Source: a bacterium
GTDB lineage: Bacteria > SAR324 > XYD2-FULL-50-16
NCBI GenBank assembly: GCA_024275165.1
Contig: JAJRZQ010000039.1
Location: 1 to 60,633, forward strand
Length of the DNA stretch: 60,633 nt
Direction of reading: 5' to 3'
Both the position numbers and the translations under genes were made by a program. Below, piece by piece: positions 53,850-60,633 of the stretch. Within the stretch, counting starts at the first letter, position 1. The number at the start of each line of letters is the position of its first letter. The notes below the pieces were generated by a model that did no database searches, had not been told where the DNA came from, and saw only the letters and a list, made by a program, of their open reading frames with translations.

Positions 53850-54182
53850 ATGGCTTTGGATTTTGCGCAGCTCAAAAAAGAAATTGCCAATGCCGCCGAA
53901 CGCATGGGCATGGATTACGAAGACTTAGCCGAAATGGTGCCTGAAGTTTTGGAAGATTGCCTGATCAAGGCGAAAAAATTGGAAAAAGCAATTCAAAGCA
54001 ACGACAGCGCGCAGGTTAAAGCGATTGCTCACGATTTGAAAGGCTCAACGGCCAATTACGGAATCATGGCCCCCAGTGCCTTGGCCAAGTCCTTGGAAAA
54101 GAATTTTGAATCCCCCAATGCCGCTGAATTAAAAGAATTTGTCAGCTTGATTCAAGAAATTCAAACTAAAGACCTGTTGTAA
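53850..54182 (+). CDS. stand-alone histidine phosphotransfer (HPt) protein
   Basis: 110 residues, all one four-helix HPt domain. The phospho-accepting His is in IAHDLKGSTANYG (about 60-72), which fits the HxLKGxxxxxG pattern. HPt proteins take phosphate from the receiver of a hybrid kinase and pass it to a response regulator. Both hybrid kinases in this window (13049 and 42765) lack an HPt domain, so this is a candidate partner, which is inference. GGAG lies eight bases before the ATG. The 3' end overlaps the convergent S41 gene by 17 bases. Confidence 0.9.
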   Translation: MALDFAQLKKEIANAAERMGMDYEDLAEMVPEVLEDCLIKAKKLEKAIQSNDSAQVKAIAHDLKGSTANYGIMAPSALAKSLEKNFESPNAAELKEFVSLIQEIQTKDLL

Positions 54183-55317
54183 CCCGCTGCTGGAGGAGCC
54201 AGCTCCAAGCAGCTTGAAAAATCGGGTCGCCCTTGCTTTGCAACGGGGCGGTGAAATCTTCGGCAATGACTTGGTCTGGTTCAATCCCAATTCCCTGAGG
54301 GCTGGCGCCCCCAGCGGTAAAATAATGCGCGATGGTCAGCTTTAGGTAGAAGTCCCCCCCAAGGGGGAAAAATTGCTGCACGCTGCCCTTGCCATAACTT
54401 TTTTCTCCAAAAAGTTTTGCTCTGCCTTGGTCTTTTAAACTCCCGGCCAACAACTCGGCCGAACTCGCTGTTTCCCGATTGAGCAACACCGCCAAAGGAA
54501 AGGGCGGTAAGGTGGAAAAACCCCTGGCTTGATAGCTCTCTATCACCTCCCCTTGACGATTTTTGACCTCTACGATTTTTCCGGCCCGCAAAAAGAGTTC
54601 CGCCACCTCAATGGCGGAAAAAAGCAAACCGCCGGGGTTGTCGCGGAGGTCTAAAATCATCCCCTGGGGCGGTTGCCCTTGGAAGCGCTCCCTCAATTCC
54701 TGGGCACTGTTTTTGATGAAGTCGCTCAAGCTGACAATAAACAGGCCGGGCCTTCGCTCTTCGATCTGGGTGGAGGGGTAACTCACCTCCGCGGTTTTGA
54801 GCTTGACGGTGAACTTTTTATTTTCGCGCCATAAAAGGAGTTGCACCCGCTTGCCGACCTTGGGCCGCCCCCCCAGCAGGGTCGATAATTTCATGCCCGG
54901 GGCCAGGGTTTTGCCGTTGATCGCTAAAATACGGTCTCCCCGTTTGATTCCGGCTTGTTTTGCCGGCCCCCCAGCATAAACCCGGGCGATCAGGTGATCT
55001 TCGCCCCGCCGTACCATCTGCAATCCCAAGCCCACATAACGACCCATGGATTCTTGCTCAAGTTGGCGGTATTCTGCTTTGGTAAAGATTGCGCTGTAGG
55101 GGTCGAGGCTGTGCAGCATCCCTTGGATCGCCGCGTAGGTCAACTCCCCTCGGGTAGGCGCGCTATAGGCTTGATCGCGAATGAGTTCTTGGGCGCGGGC
55201 AAAGATTTCCATTGCCTTGGCATCCTCTTGAAGTAATTTGCTCGCAGAATTGCCCGCCCAAAGGGGACAAGGCTGGAAGAGCCAAAACAACAACAAGAAG
55301 GTAAACCAACGCATCAC
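54166..55317 (-). CDS. S41 family carboxy-terminal processing peptidase
   Basis: 383 residues with a signal peptide (to about 21, LWAGN). A PDZ domain follows (about 95-170, with GLGLQMVRRGEDHLIARVYA and AGIKRGDRILAINGK). The S41 core has LDLRDNPGGLL, the catalytic Ser in RETASSAELLAGSLKDQGRA (about 290) and the catalytic Lys in FGEKSYGKGSVQ (about 315). These proteases trim proteins in the periplasm after PDZ binding of C-termini. It is the last gene of the M16-DUF-FxsA operon and overlaps the FxsA-like gene by 4 bases. Confidence 0.92.
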   Translation of the reverse strand: MMRWFTFLLLFWLFQPCPLWAGNSASKLLQEDAKAMEIFARAQELIRDQAYSAPTRGELTYAAIQGMLHSLDPYSAIFTKAEYRQLEQESMGRYVGLGLQMVRRGEDHLIARVYAGGPAKQAGIKRGDRILAINGKTLAPGMKLSTLLGGRPKVGKRVQLLLWRENKKFTVKLKTAEVSYPSTQIEERRPGLFIVSLSDFIKNSAQELRERFQGQPPQGMILDLRDNPGGLLFSAIEVAELFLRAGKIVEVKNRQGEVIESYQARGFSTLPPFPLAVLLNRETASSAELLAGSLKDQGRAKLFGEKSYGKGSVQQFFPLGGDFYLKLTIAHYFTAGGASPQGIGIEPDQVIAEDFTAPLQSKGDPIFQAAWSWLLQQRVTTGL

Positions 55318-55670
55318 CGATTGTAGTAAATGATTTCCAACAAGAGCAAGCGGCTTTGGCGAAAAAGGAGAATCAAACCGATCAGCGAATTAAACCATCC
55401 CGGCACCAATAAAAACCAAGCCCCTAGGATTTGTAAAACCTCATCCCAGAGTTCTTTGATAATCGGTTCTCCCTTTTGCCGTTCCGCTGCGACAAAAAAC
55501 AAGGTATTGCCGTCAAGCTTGCGCAACCGCCACCAGCCATAGCCGCAAAGGGGGATTTGAGAAAACAGAGTGAGAAGCAGCCCCGTGCTGGAAGAAACAT
55601 GCAACAAAAGCCAGAGGTCAAAAAGAGTGGCGGGGACGAGAAAGATCAATGCCCAAAAAAGCCACTCCAT
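55314..55670 (-). CDS. FxsA family membrane protein
   Basis: 118 residues with three to four membrane segments. The C-terminal LGAWFLLVPGWFNSLIGLIL block matches the FxsA pattern of a GxLLLxPGFxTDxxGxxL helix pair. FxsA was named for suppression of phage T7 exclusion in E. coli; its normal role is unclear. It overlaps the genes on both sides by 1 and 4 bases. Confidence 0.7.
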   Translation of the reverse strand: MEWLFWALIFLVPATLFDLWLLLHVSSSTGLLLTLFSQIPLCGYGWWRLRKLDGNTLFFVAAERQKGEPIIKELWDEVLQILGAWFLLVPGWFNSLIGLILLFRQSRLLLLEIIYYNR

Positions 55671-55996
55671 TAATCCTCGTCGGGCTGCGCTCGTGGTTCC
55701 GCAAAGGGTTTGGGCAGCTCGGCCAAGGCGGCTTGATACCGAGGGAGGTTGATTGCCCCTCCGTTGAGCATCTCACCGACTTCGAGGCTGACCAATTGCC
55801 CGATCAAATTGTAAACCTCTGCTTCGGAAAAACCCTCTTCCAAAAGCCGCTCAAAGGTTTCTAAGGCATCGGGAGGGTCTTTTTCCGCCAATTGTTGGTC
55901 GATCACGGCCCGCACCGCCTGTTGCAGTCGCTCGTTGATGGTCGGGTCTTCTTCGCTTTGCAAGAATTTATCTTGCGGTTGATTGGAGTCGGTCAT
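55670..55996 (-). CDS. small acidic protein, DUF1841-like
   Basis: 108 residues, acidic and helical. TINERLQQAVRAVIDQQLAE and PDALETFERLLEEGFSEAEV resemble the DUF1841 and related families, where a helix pair ends in a short turn with Gly. The match is from memory and not strong. The stop overlaps the FxsA-like gene by one base, and the start overlaps the M16 protease stop. Confidence 0.6.
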   Translation of the reverse strand: MTDSNQPQDKFLQSEEDPTINERLQQAVRAVIDQQLAEKDPPDALETFERLLEEGFSEAEVYNLIGQLVSLEVGEMLNGGAINLPRYQAALAELPKPFAEPRAQPDED

Positions 55997-58215
55997 GGCT
56001 GAAGAGGGGGATAAAATTCATGGGTTGCCTTCACTTGCTTCACCTTTAAGCTTTGGCCCGAAAAGGGGTGGTTTTTCCCCCAGGCCTCAACCGAGATGGA
56101 TTTGGCTTGAGCGCCCAAAAAGAGCTGTTCGTAAAAAAGTCGGGTTTCTTCTAAAGTCAATTTTTTTAACGCCGCCAACTGGGCAGGGATAAAATTAAAA
56201 TCATAGGTTCCCCGCTTAATGCGGCTCCAATCTCGGCCCGCTTCTTCAGCTAAGTTTTGGGGGCTTTCGTTGAGCTTTTTAATCAAGGCCTGGCGAAAGG
56301 TGTCAAACTCATCGTTGGACATCTGCTGTAACTTTACCCCAAAAGTTTGTAAAAAAGCTAGGATGCGCTGGGTTAATTTTTTGGGATTGGCGCTGGAAGA
56401 CTGGATGACGAACTGAAAGCCGTTGAGCCGCAAAAAACTGCTTTTGCTCGACCACACCACATACCCCAATTGTTGACGGGTGCGCAATTCGGTGTAAAAG
56501 GGTTGCTGGATTAAAAGACCAATCAGGCCTAAGAGGGCATCATTTTTAGGGGTTTCCGCGCCGTCTTGAAAATAGAGAAAGATCGCTGAATTCACATCTT
56601 CGACCTGCATTCTTTGGCGCAGTTGTTCCCCTGGTTGGAGTAAGATACCGCGTTCGATTAGGTTGGCGAAGTTTTTAAGAGGCTTTGCGCGCAAACCTTG
56701 GAGGATTTTATTTTGCAGTTTTTTTGCCTCCTTCGCGGTGAGGTTACCGCTCATCAGGCTATCAATCTGCAGGTTGTGGAGAAGTTTCGGGAGCAACTTG
56801 TTTAAGTCGGCAAGCTTTAAATCAGGTAAAACGGCGAGGTAGTCTCGATGATGCCAGAGCTTTTGGGTAACCAGATATTGCGCCTCGTAATAGGCCCTGC
56901 GGTAAGCCTGCAGCTTGCTTTGGTTCGCTCGCTCCTCTTGTAGGGCCTGTTTAAAGATATTAAATTTTGTCTCGCTCAACGCGGGGTCTTTTAATTGAGC
57001 CAAGAGGCGATTGAGTAAGAGGGGGAGCTGATCGGGGTAGCCTTCCAGTTGAATTTCAAAGCCCTTGACCTCATTTTCAAAACTGTACTTTAGCCCGGCC
57101 ATTTGGGCGGGATAGGCATACTCGTTTAACGACTCTTGCACCAATTGGGTCCAGATGCGCACCAAGGCGGCTTCTTTGGGGGTGGCATAAGCCCAGGGCG
57201 AGGTGAGAAAAATCCGCAATTGCACCTTGGGGGTTTTAAAGTGATCGTCTTGCCGATACCAGAGGCGACTGCCTGGTTGATCCACCAATAAAGCGGGCTC
57301 GCTCGCGCTGCCCTGACGAGGCCTGAGATTCGTATCTTTGGGCAAAAATGGATTGAGCGAGGGAACCTGTAAAGCCGCAAGTCGCTGGGGCTTGCGCAAC
57401 CGTCTCAATTCCTTTGGGGGCAACGGGCCACTGGCGTAAGGGGCTTGATAGTAAGGCTCGACTTGATCCACCTCAACCCCCGGAGCGGTTAGGATCCGAA
57501 TCATTTTTTCCGGGCGAATCGCCTCCCAAAGCTTTTGCACCTCTTTTTTAGGGTAACTGCCAAAATCAGCGGGGGCCACCAAGGCTTTGGGGGCGGGGAT
57601 GCTTTGCATTTCACTGGCGAGGCTGGTGACAAAGGAATCTGGGGAGATTTTTTCCCTAAAGTGAAAACGCAGCTTGGCGAGGGTTTCCAGCTCTCGGTAA
57701 TAGTCTCGGGGGTTCGCTTGTGCTAAAATCAATTGGCGATAAGCGAAAAAAGCCTCCGTAATCTCAGGAAGGTGATCCATCCCCTTAGGCGTCAATTCGA
57801 TGGTGACGCTGAAGATGCCGAATTGCCAATGTTTGCCCATTTCTCCCGCGGAAAGCTGGGTCACCCAATTTTGGCTTTTGAGATAACTTAAAAGGCTGCC
57901 CTTTCCCTCGTGACCTAAAAAATGGCCGATGAGGTCGGTTGCCTTGCTGTCCCAACGGGCCAATTGGCCGGGGATCTCAAAATTGAAGCTTAGTAAACGA
58001 ATTTGTTTAATCGGCTCAATGCGGATATCCAGAGGGAGTTGGCTCGACTGAAAAAGGGGCGGGAGAGGGAGCGAAGCTTCTCGGGCCATTTTTCTCACCG
58101 GAACGGGAGAAAAATACTGCTTTGCCCAACCTTCCAATTGATTTAAGGGTTCACGCCCCAAAATAACCAGCCTCATTTTTTCGGCAGAGTAATGGGCTTG
58201 ATAAAAGTCGATCAA
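55993..58215 (-). CDS. M16 (insulinase-like) peptidase, C-terminal part of a frameshifted gene
   Basis: 740 residues from an internal Met; the same frame is open back to about 58355. It starts with LIDFYQAHYSAEKMRLVILG, the end of the first M16 domain, and continues through the inactive M16_C, middle and C-terminal domains (for example RQQLGYVVWSS near 555, typical of insulysin and pitrilysin). With the N-terminal part it makes one protein of about 955 residues, the right size for a periplasmic pitrilysin. The start is therefore an artefact of the frameshift. Confidence 0.85.
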   Translation of the reverse strand: MIDFYQAHYSAEKMRLVILGREPLNQLEGWAKQYFSPVPVRKMAREASLPLPPLFQSSQLPLDIRIEPIKQIRLLSFNFEIPGQLARWDSKATDLIGHFLGHEGKGSLLSYLKSQNWVTQLSAGEMGKHWQFGIFSVTIELTPKGMDHLPEITEAFFAYRQLILAQANPRDYYRELETLAKLRFHFREKISPDSFVTSLASEMQSIPAPKALVAPADFGSYPKKEVQKLWEAIRPEKMIRILTAPGVEVDQVEPYYQAPYASGPLPPKELRRLRKPQRLAALQVPSLNPFLPKDTNLRPRQGSASEPALLVDQPGSRLWYRQDDHFKTPKVQLRIFLTSPWAYATPKEAALVRIWTQLVQESLNEYAYPAQMAGLKYSFENEVKGFEIQLEGYPDQLPLLLNRLLAQLKDPALSETKFNIFKQALQEERANQSKLQAYRRAYYEAQYLVTQKLWHHRDYLAVLPDLKLADLNKLLPKLLHNLQIDSLMSGNLTAKEAKKLQNKILQGLRAKPLKNFANLIERGILLQPGEQLRQRMQVEDVNSAIFLYFQDGAETPKNDALLGLIGLLIQQPFYTELRTRQQLGYVVWSSKSSFLRLNGFQFVIQSSSANPKKLTQRILAFLQTFGVKLQQMSNDEFDTFRQALIKKLNESPQNLAEEAGRDWSRIKRGTYDFNFIPAQLAALKKLTLEETRLFYEQLFLGAQAKSISVEAWGKNHPFSGQSLKVKQVKATHEFYPPLQP

Positions 58216-58262
58216 TTGGCTACGAAGAAGGCGCTGGTTCAGCTTTTCGCCGCCTAGGCTCT

Positions 58263-58859
58263 TTAAGCTGCCTGTGCCGAAGCCATGAAAGGGGTGCTTG
58301 GGGTTCGCCTTTTCTTTAAAAACCTGATAAATTCGCCTAAAATCGGATTGTAGGTTTTTTGATGTTCCGAATCAACGGCGTGGAGTTCTCGCCCGGCGTA
58401 GGTTTCGTCAAAAAGCGGCTTGATGAAAAACTGGCTGAAGCGCTTTAGCCCCTCGCTTAAGTGGACGGGCTGCACCGCAAAATGGTAGTTCGTTTCTTCA
58501 TCCGCGGTGTAGGCGTTGGAAAAACCGCCCGCCTGGGCAATGAACTTGGAAAAGTCGTCTGCTTCGGGGTAAGCCTCGGTGCCCAAAAAAAGCATGTGTT
58601 CTAGGTAATGGGCTAGGCCCGGTCGATTTTCCGGATCGGAGAATTGACCTATTCCAACAGATAGAGCCGCGGCGGCCTGATCCGCTTTGGGATCGGAAAT
58701 CAAGAGCGCCTCGATCCCGTTGGGAAGCTTTAAGGCTCGGTAATCGCGGGTATCGCGAGGACTGTGAATGACCTCATTTTTTAAGTTCGCTAAATAAAAA
58801 TAAATTCCTAGGCTCAAGATGAGGCTAAAAACGGTGACAATAAATTTTAAATTTTTCAT
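58263..58859 (-). CDS. M16 (insulinase-like) peptidase, N-terminal part of a frameshifted gene
   Basis: The ATG at 58859 has AAGGAG before it and starts a signal anchor (MKNLKFIVTVFSLILSLGIY). The zinc site HxxEH is intact in GLAHYLEHMLFLGTEAYP, and RELHAVDSEHQK gives the third zinc ligand region. After the sequence for EHQK, a run of six A (58355-58360 read as T) breaks the frame. One more A would give EHQKNLQSDFRRIYQ, as the family expects, and join the downstream part. The broken frame adds about 30 wrong residues before its stop at 58263. Confidence 0.85.
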   Translation of the reverse strand: MKNLKFIVTVFSLILSLGIYFYLANLKNEVIHSPRDTRDYRALKLPNGIEALLISDPKADQAAAALSVGIGQFSDPENRPGLAHYLEHMLFLGTEAYPEADDFSKFIAQAGGFSNAYTADEETNYHFAVQPVHLSEGLKRFSQFFIKPLFDETYAGRELHAVDSEHQKTYNPILGEFIRFLKKRRTPSTPFMASAQAA

Positions 58860-58874
58860 GGACTCCTTTCCGGT

Positions 58875-59213
58875 ATGATTAGAAAGGTAGCGATCAAGAA
58901 CCCAGGTTGTCAATTTTGCAAATTTTACCTGGCTTCGTTTAAGTATAGAGGAAGGGAAACCAATCCCGCCTGCGCCAAGGGGGCACGGCGTATCTACCTG
59001 AAGGGCGCGGGTTTTGGCTTGCGCAAGTGGAAGTGGGTCGATTGCCTTTCGGCGGAGCATAAAAATAAAACCCGTTTTTGCGCGGATTTTGAAGTGGATT
59101 CTATTTTTTCTTTAATCTTTAGGGCGGTGCTGGTGCTGTTGCATCGGGGTGGCCCCCAAACCCCTCCGGCCTTGCGCCGGGAAATGTGGTGGAACGAGGA
59201 AGATCATTTTTAA
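58875..59213 (+). CDS. doubtful 112-codon reading frame upstream of rph
   Basis: The 362-base stretch between the M16 start and rph contains one open plus-strand frame that ends in TAA inside the rph ribosome-binding site region. The product is basic, with six cysteines in its first two thirds, and has no recognisable domain. The ATG lacks a ribosome-binding site. It could be a small gene cotranscribed with rph or a chance frame; I lean to chance. Nothing else is visible in this stretch. Confidence 0.2.
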   Translation: MIRKVAIKNPGCQFCKFYLASFKYRGRETNPACAKGARRIYLKGAGFGLRKWKWVDCLSAEHKNKTRFCADFEVDSIFSLIFRAVLVLLHRGGPQTPPALRREMWWNEEDHF

Positions 59214-59221
59214 GGAGCAAG

Positions 59222-59935
59222 ATGTCACGATTTGAAGATCGCCGCCCTGACGAGGCGCGCCCGATCCGGATTGAAACGGGGTTCACCAAATACGCGGAGG
59301 GCTCGGTATGGATTGAAACAGGGCAAACCAAGGTGATTTGTACGGCCACGGTAGAAGAACGCCTGCCCTCTTTTTTAAAAGGTCAGGGCCAAGGCTGGGT
59401 GACCGCGGAATATTCCATGCTGCCCCGGGCAACCCATACCCGGGTTGGGCGCGAACGGGGGAAGCTTGGAGGTCGCACCCAAGAGATCCAACGGCTGATT
59501 GGCCGCTCCTTAAGGGCGTCTGTGGATTTAAAGGCCTTAGGGGAGCGGAGTATTCAGATTGATTGCGATGTCATTCAGGCAGATGGGGGCACCCGCACGG
59601 CAAGTATTACAGGGGCTTGGGTTGCCTTAGCCTTGGCAATAAAAGGTCTGCGCGAACAGGGATTGCTCTCCACCGATCCTTTTTTGGGTAAGGTCGCCGC
59701 CATTAGCCTCGGCAAGGTGGCAGGGGAGCTGTTTTTGGATTTGGATTATTCCGAAGACAGTAACGCGGAAGTGGACTTTAACCTAGTGATTATGCGAAAT
59801 AAGGGCCTCATTGAGGTCCAGGGTACTGCCGAAGGCGCGCCCTTTAGCTTAGCTGAGTTAACCGGTTTGGTCGAACTGGGGCAAAAGGGTTTAGAAACGC
59901 ATTTCGCGGCTCAAAGCGCGGCTTTACCAAAGTGA
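59222..59935 (+). CDS. rph: ribonuclease PH
   Basis: 237 residues from the ATG at 59222, which has AAGGAG six bases upstream; an earlier in-frame ATG at 59186 is less likely. RNase PH trims the 3' ends of tRNA precursors using phosphate. [20 protein letters not shown] begins the protein, and [17 protein letters not shown] (about 60), [20 protein letters not shown] (about 98) and [14 protein letters not shown] (about 178) are the conserved active-site regions. Five tRNA genes follow after a consensus promoter. Confidence 0.97.
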   Translation: MSRFEDRRPDEARPIRIETGFTKYAEGSVWIETGQTKVICTATVEERLPSFLKGQGQGWVTAEYSMLPRATHTRVGRERGKLGGRTQEIQRLIGRSLRASVDLKALGERSIQIDCDVIQADGGTRTASITGAWVALALAIKGLREQGLLSTDPFLGKVAAISLGKVAGELFLDLDYSEDSNAEVDFNLVIMRNKGLIEVQGTAEGAPFSLAELTGLVELGQKGLETHFAAQSAALPK

Positions 59936-59950
59936 ACGCCAAGAGGAAGT

Positions 59951-59978
59951 AGCCGGTCGGGCGGCCTATTGTTTTTGT
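59951..59978 (+). terminator. weak possible terminator after rph
   Basis: A short GCCG/CGGC stem is followed by TATTGTTTTTG just before the tRNA promoter. The stem is only four pairs, so termination may be partial. Confidence 0.3.
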
Positions 59979-59988
59979 TGAAAAGGGA

Positions 59989-60017
59989 TTGACAGCCCAA
60001 ACTTGGCACGGCAAAAT
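59989..60017 (+). promoter_or_regulatory. consensus promoter for the five-tRNA cluster
   Basis: A perfect -35 TTGACA (59989-59994), a 17-base spacer and -10 CAAAAT (60012-60017) end 13 bases before tRNA-Pro. Confidence 0.7.
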
Positions 60018-60030
60018 GAATGTTTCTGTT

Positions 60031-60108
60031 CGGGGTGTAGCGCAGCCTGGCTAGCGCACCTGCTTTGGGAGCAGGGGGTCGCAGGTTCGAATCCTGCCAC
60101 CCCGACCA
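60031..60108 (+). tRNA. tRNA-Pro (anticodon TGG)
   Basis: Acceptor CGGGGTG/CACCCCG, anticodon stem CCTGC/GCAGG with loop TTTGGGA, T loop TTCGAAT, and encoded CCA. The C1 start is typical of tRNA-Pro. Confidence 0.97.
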
Positions 60109-60117
60109 AGTCAAGCT

Positions 60118-60194
60118 GCGCCCGTAGCTCAGTTGGATAGAGCAACTGACTTCTAATCAGTAGGTCGGACGTTCGAATCGTCTCGGGCGTACCA
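60118..60194 (+). tRNA. tRNA-Arg (anticodon TCT)
   Basis: Acceptor GCGCCCG/CGGGCGT, anticodon stem ACTGA/TCAGT with loop CTTCTAA, and encoded CCA. It lies 9 bases after tRNA-Pro. Confidence 0.97.
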
Positions 60195-60204
60195 TTTTCT
60201 ATGT

Positions 60205-60281
60205 GGCGGATGTAGCTCAGTTGGTAGAGCGCCAGATTGTGGCTCTGGTGGTCGCGAGTTCGATCCTCGTCATTCGCCCCA
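60205..60281 (+). tRNA. tRNA-His (anticodon GTG)
   Basis: Acceptor GCGGATG/CATTCGC with the extra G at -1 (60205) facing discriminator C73, the mark of tRNA-His. Anticodon stem CCAGA/TCTGG has loop TTGTGGC, and CCA is encoded at 60279-60281. Confidence 0.97.
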
Positions 60282-60292
60282 AAGACAATTGT

Positions 60293-60369
60293 GCGCTTGT
60301 AGCTCAGCTGGATAGAGCAGTGGACTTCGAATCCAAAGGTCGCAGGTTCGAATCCTGCCAGGCGCACCA
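60293..60369 (+). tRNA. tRNA-Arg (anticodon TCG)
   Basis: Acceptor GCGCTTG/CAGGCGC, anticodon loop CTTCGAA on a TGGA/TCCA stem, T loop TTCGAAT, and encoded CCA. Anticodon TCG is less usual than ACG in proteobacteria, which mostly read CGN with ACG; both may be present in the genome. Confidence 0.94.
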
Positions 60370-60436
60370 CAAACCATAAGGCAAGTGCGGCACCTATAAT
60401 ATTAGCACAAAGTGCAAGTTATATGAGCATGAAAGT

Positions 60437-60521
60437 GCGAGAGTGGCGGAACTGGTAGACGCGCCAGATTTAGGATCTGGTACCTTCGGGTGTGTGAGTT
60501 CAAGTCTCTCCTCTCGTACCA
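60437..60521 (+). tRNA. tRNA-Leu (anticodon TAG)
   Basis: 85 bases with the long variable arm of a class II tRNA (TACCTTCGGGTGT). Acceptor GCGAGAG/CTCTCGT, anticodon stem CCAGA/TCTGG with loop TTTAGGA, and encoded CCA. It ends the Pro-Arg-His-Arg-Leu block. Confidence 0.97.
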
Positions 60522-60616
60522 CTTGCATATTTGGAAGTTGAGGAAAAACAATCGATTGCATCAATTTTGAGTGGGCTCAAATTGAATTAGCAATGATTAG
60601 TAGACAAATCATCCTC

Positions 60617-60622
60617 TTGACA
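60617..60622 (+). promoter_or_regulatory. possible -35 box of a downstream promoter cut by the window end
   Basis: A perfect TTGACA lies 11 bases before the end of the sequence, after about 95 bases of A+T-rich DNA without genes. Its -10 box would be outside the window. Confidence 0.25.
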
Positions 60623-60633
60623 GGTGGTGGGAT

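Noticed and set aside
58860-59060. Longer N-terminus for the M16 peptidase starting at 59060
   Set aside because: The ATG at 58859 has an AAGGAG site and begins a signal anchor, while the extension shows no domain.
59966-60370. 134-codon minus-strand frame beginning MVRLAGFEPATFGFE
   Set aside because: It is the antisense of four tRNA genes. Repeats of GFEPAT-like peptides come from T-arm sequences and are a well-known false protein.

Overview
This 60.6 kb stretch comes from a Gram-negative bacterium of roughly 50% G+C. It carries lpxA, a glycosyltransferase resembling lipid A-core enzymes, an ExbB/TolQ-ExbD/TolR pair and several outer-membrane barrels. The FabY-like ketosynthase, the DUF3015/DUF4105 pair, the hybrid kinases and the Pro-Arg-His-Arg-Leu tRNA block suggest a proteobacterial or deltaproteobacterial-grade lineage. 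A deep lineage such as SAR324 is possible, but I cannot place it without a search.

Layout. 1-616: a scar region with a 35-bp inverted repeat enclosing the start of a gene, and a tRNA 3'-end fragment that looks like an integration site. 617-3006: DUF3015 and DUF4105 secreted proteins. 3039-8485 (minus): tRNA-Arg and a ketosynthase-truB-rpsO-pnp operon. 8598-10209 (plus): tRNA-Ile, tRNA-Ala and tRNA-Val, then infC (with an ATC start), rpmI and rplT. 10208-13052: uncharacterised proteins, DUF4254 and a HAD phosphatase. 13049-20558 (minus): thiS-thiC-thiE-thiG-thiH, lpxA and a cNMP/PAS hybrid kinase. 20672-24347 (plus): Crp/Fnr regulator, DUF2892, a cNMP-binding protein, a frameshifted membrane/TPR protein and a Nudix hydrolase. 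24451-26796 (minus): DODA-type dioxygenase, two membrane-anchored small proteins and a thioredoxin-like protein. 26891-32314: ribF, carA, carB. 32311-36757: a LytTR membrane regulator divergent from an Omp85-like barrel / CrtI-like oxidoreductase / second barrel cluster. 36747-39792 (minus): mtaB, a nonsense-interrupted small gene, Mrp and a membrane protein. 39916-41787: mutL. 41758-47153: an accessory zone with a 33-bp duplication of the mutL tail, a frameshifted methyltransferase, a 7TM hybrid kinase, a decayed gene, VOC and bluB genes and a MITE-like repeat. 47154-51286 (plus): der (in-frame stop), exbB, exbD, a glycosyltransferase and mutY. 51317-53694 (minus): a second POTRA-less barrel, a BioD-like protein and a small secreted protein. 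53850: HPt protein. 54166-58859 (minus): S41 protease, FxsA-like, a small acidic protein and a frameshifted M16 protease. 59222-60521: rph and five tRNAs.

Most genes are housekeeping. Three features stand out. First, a pair of paralogous Omp85-type barrels share a CX11C insertion, and one sits with a carotenoid-desaturase-like flavoprotein. Second, a dispersed inverted-repeat family is built around CTCTGAAAAAC. Third, several genes are interrupted by single-base changes: der, the M16 protease, a methyltransferase, a TPR protein and a small gene beside mrp. For the essential gene der this suggests sequence error rather than true loss. Two hybrid kinases that lack an HPt domain and one free HPt protein may form a phosphorelay.
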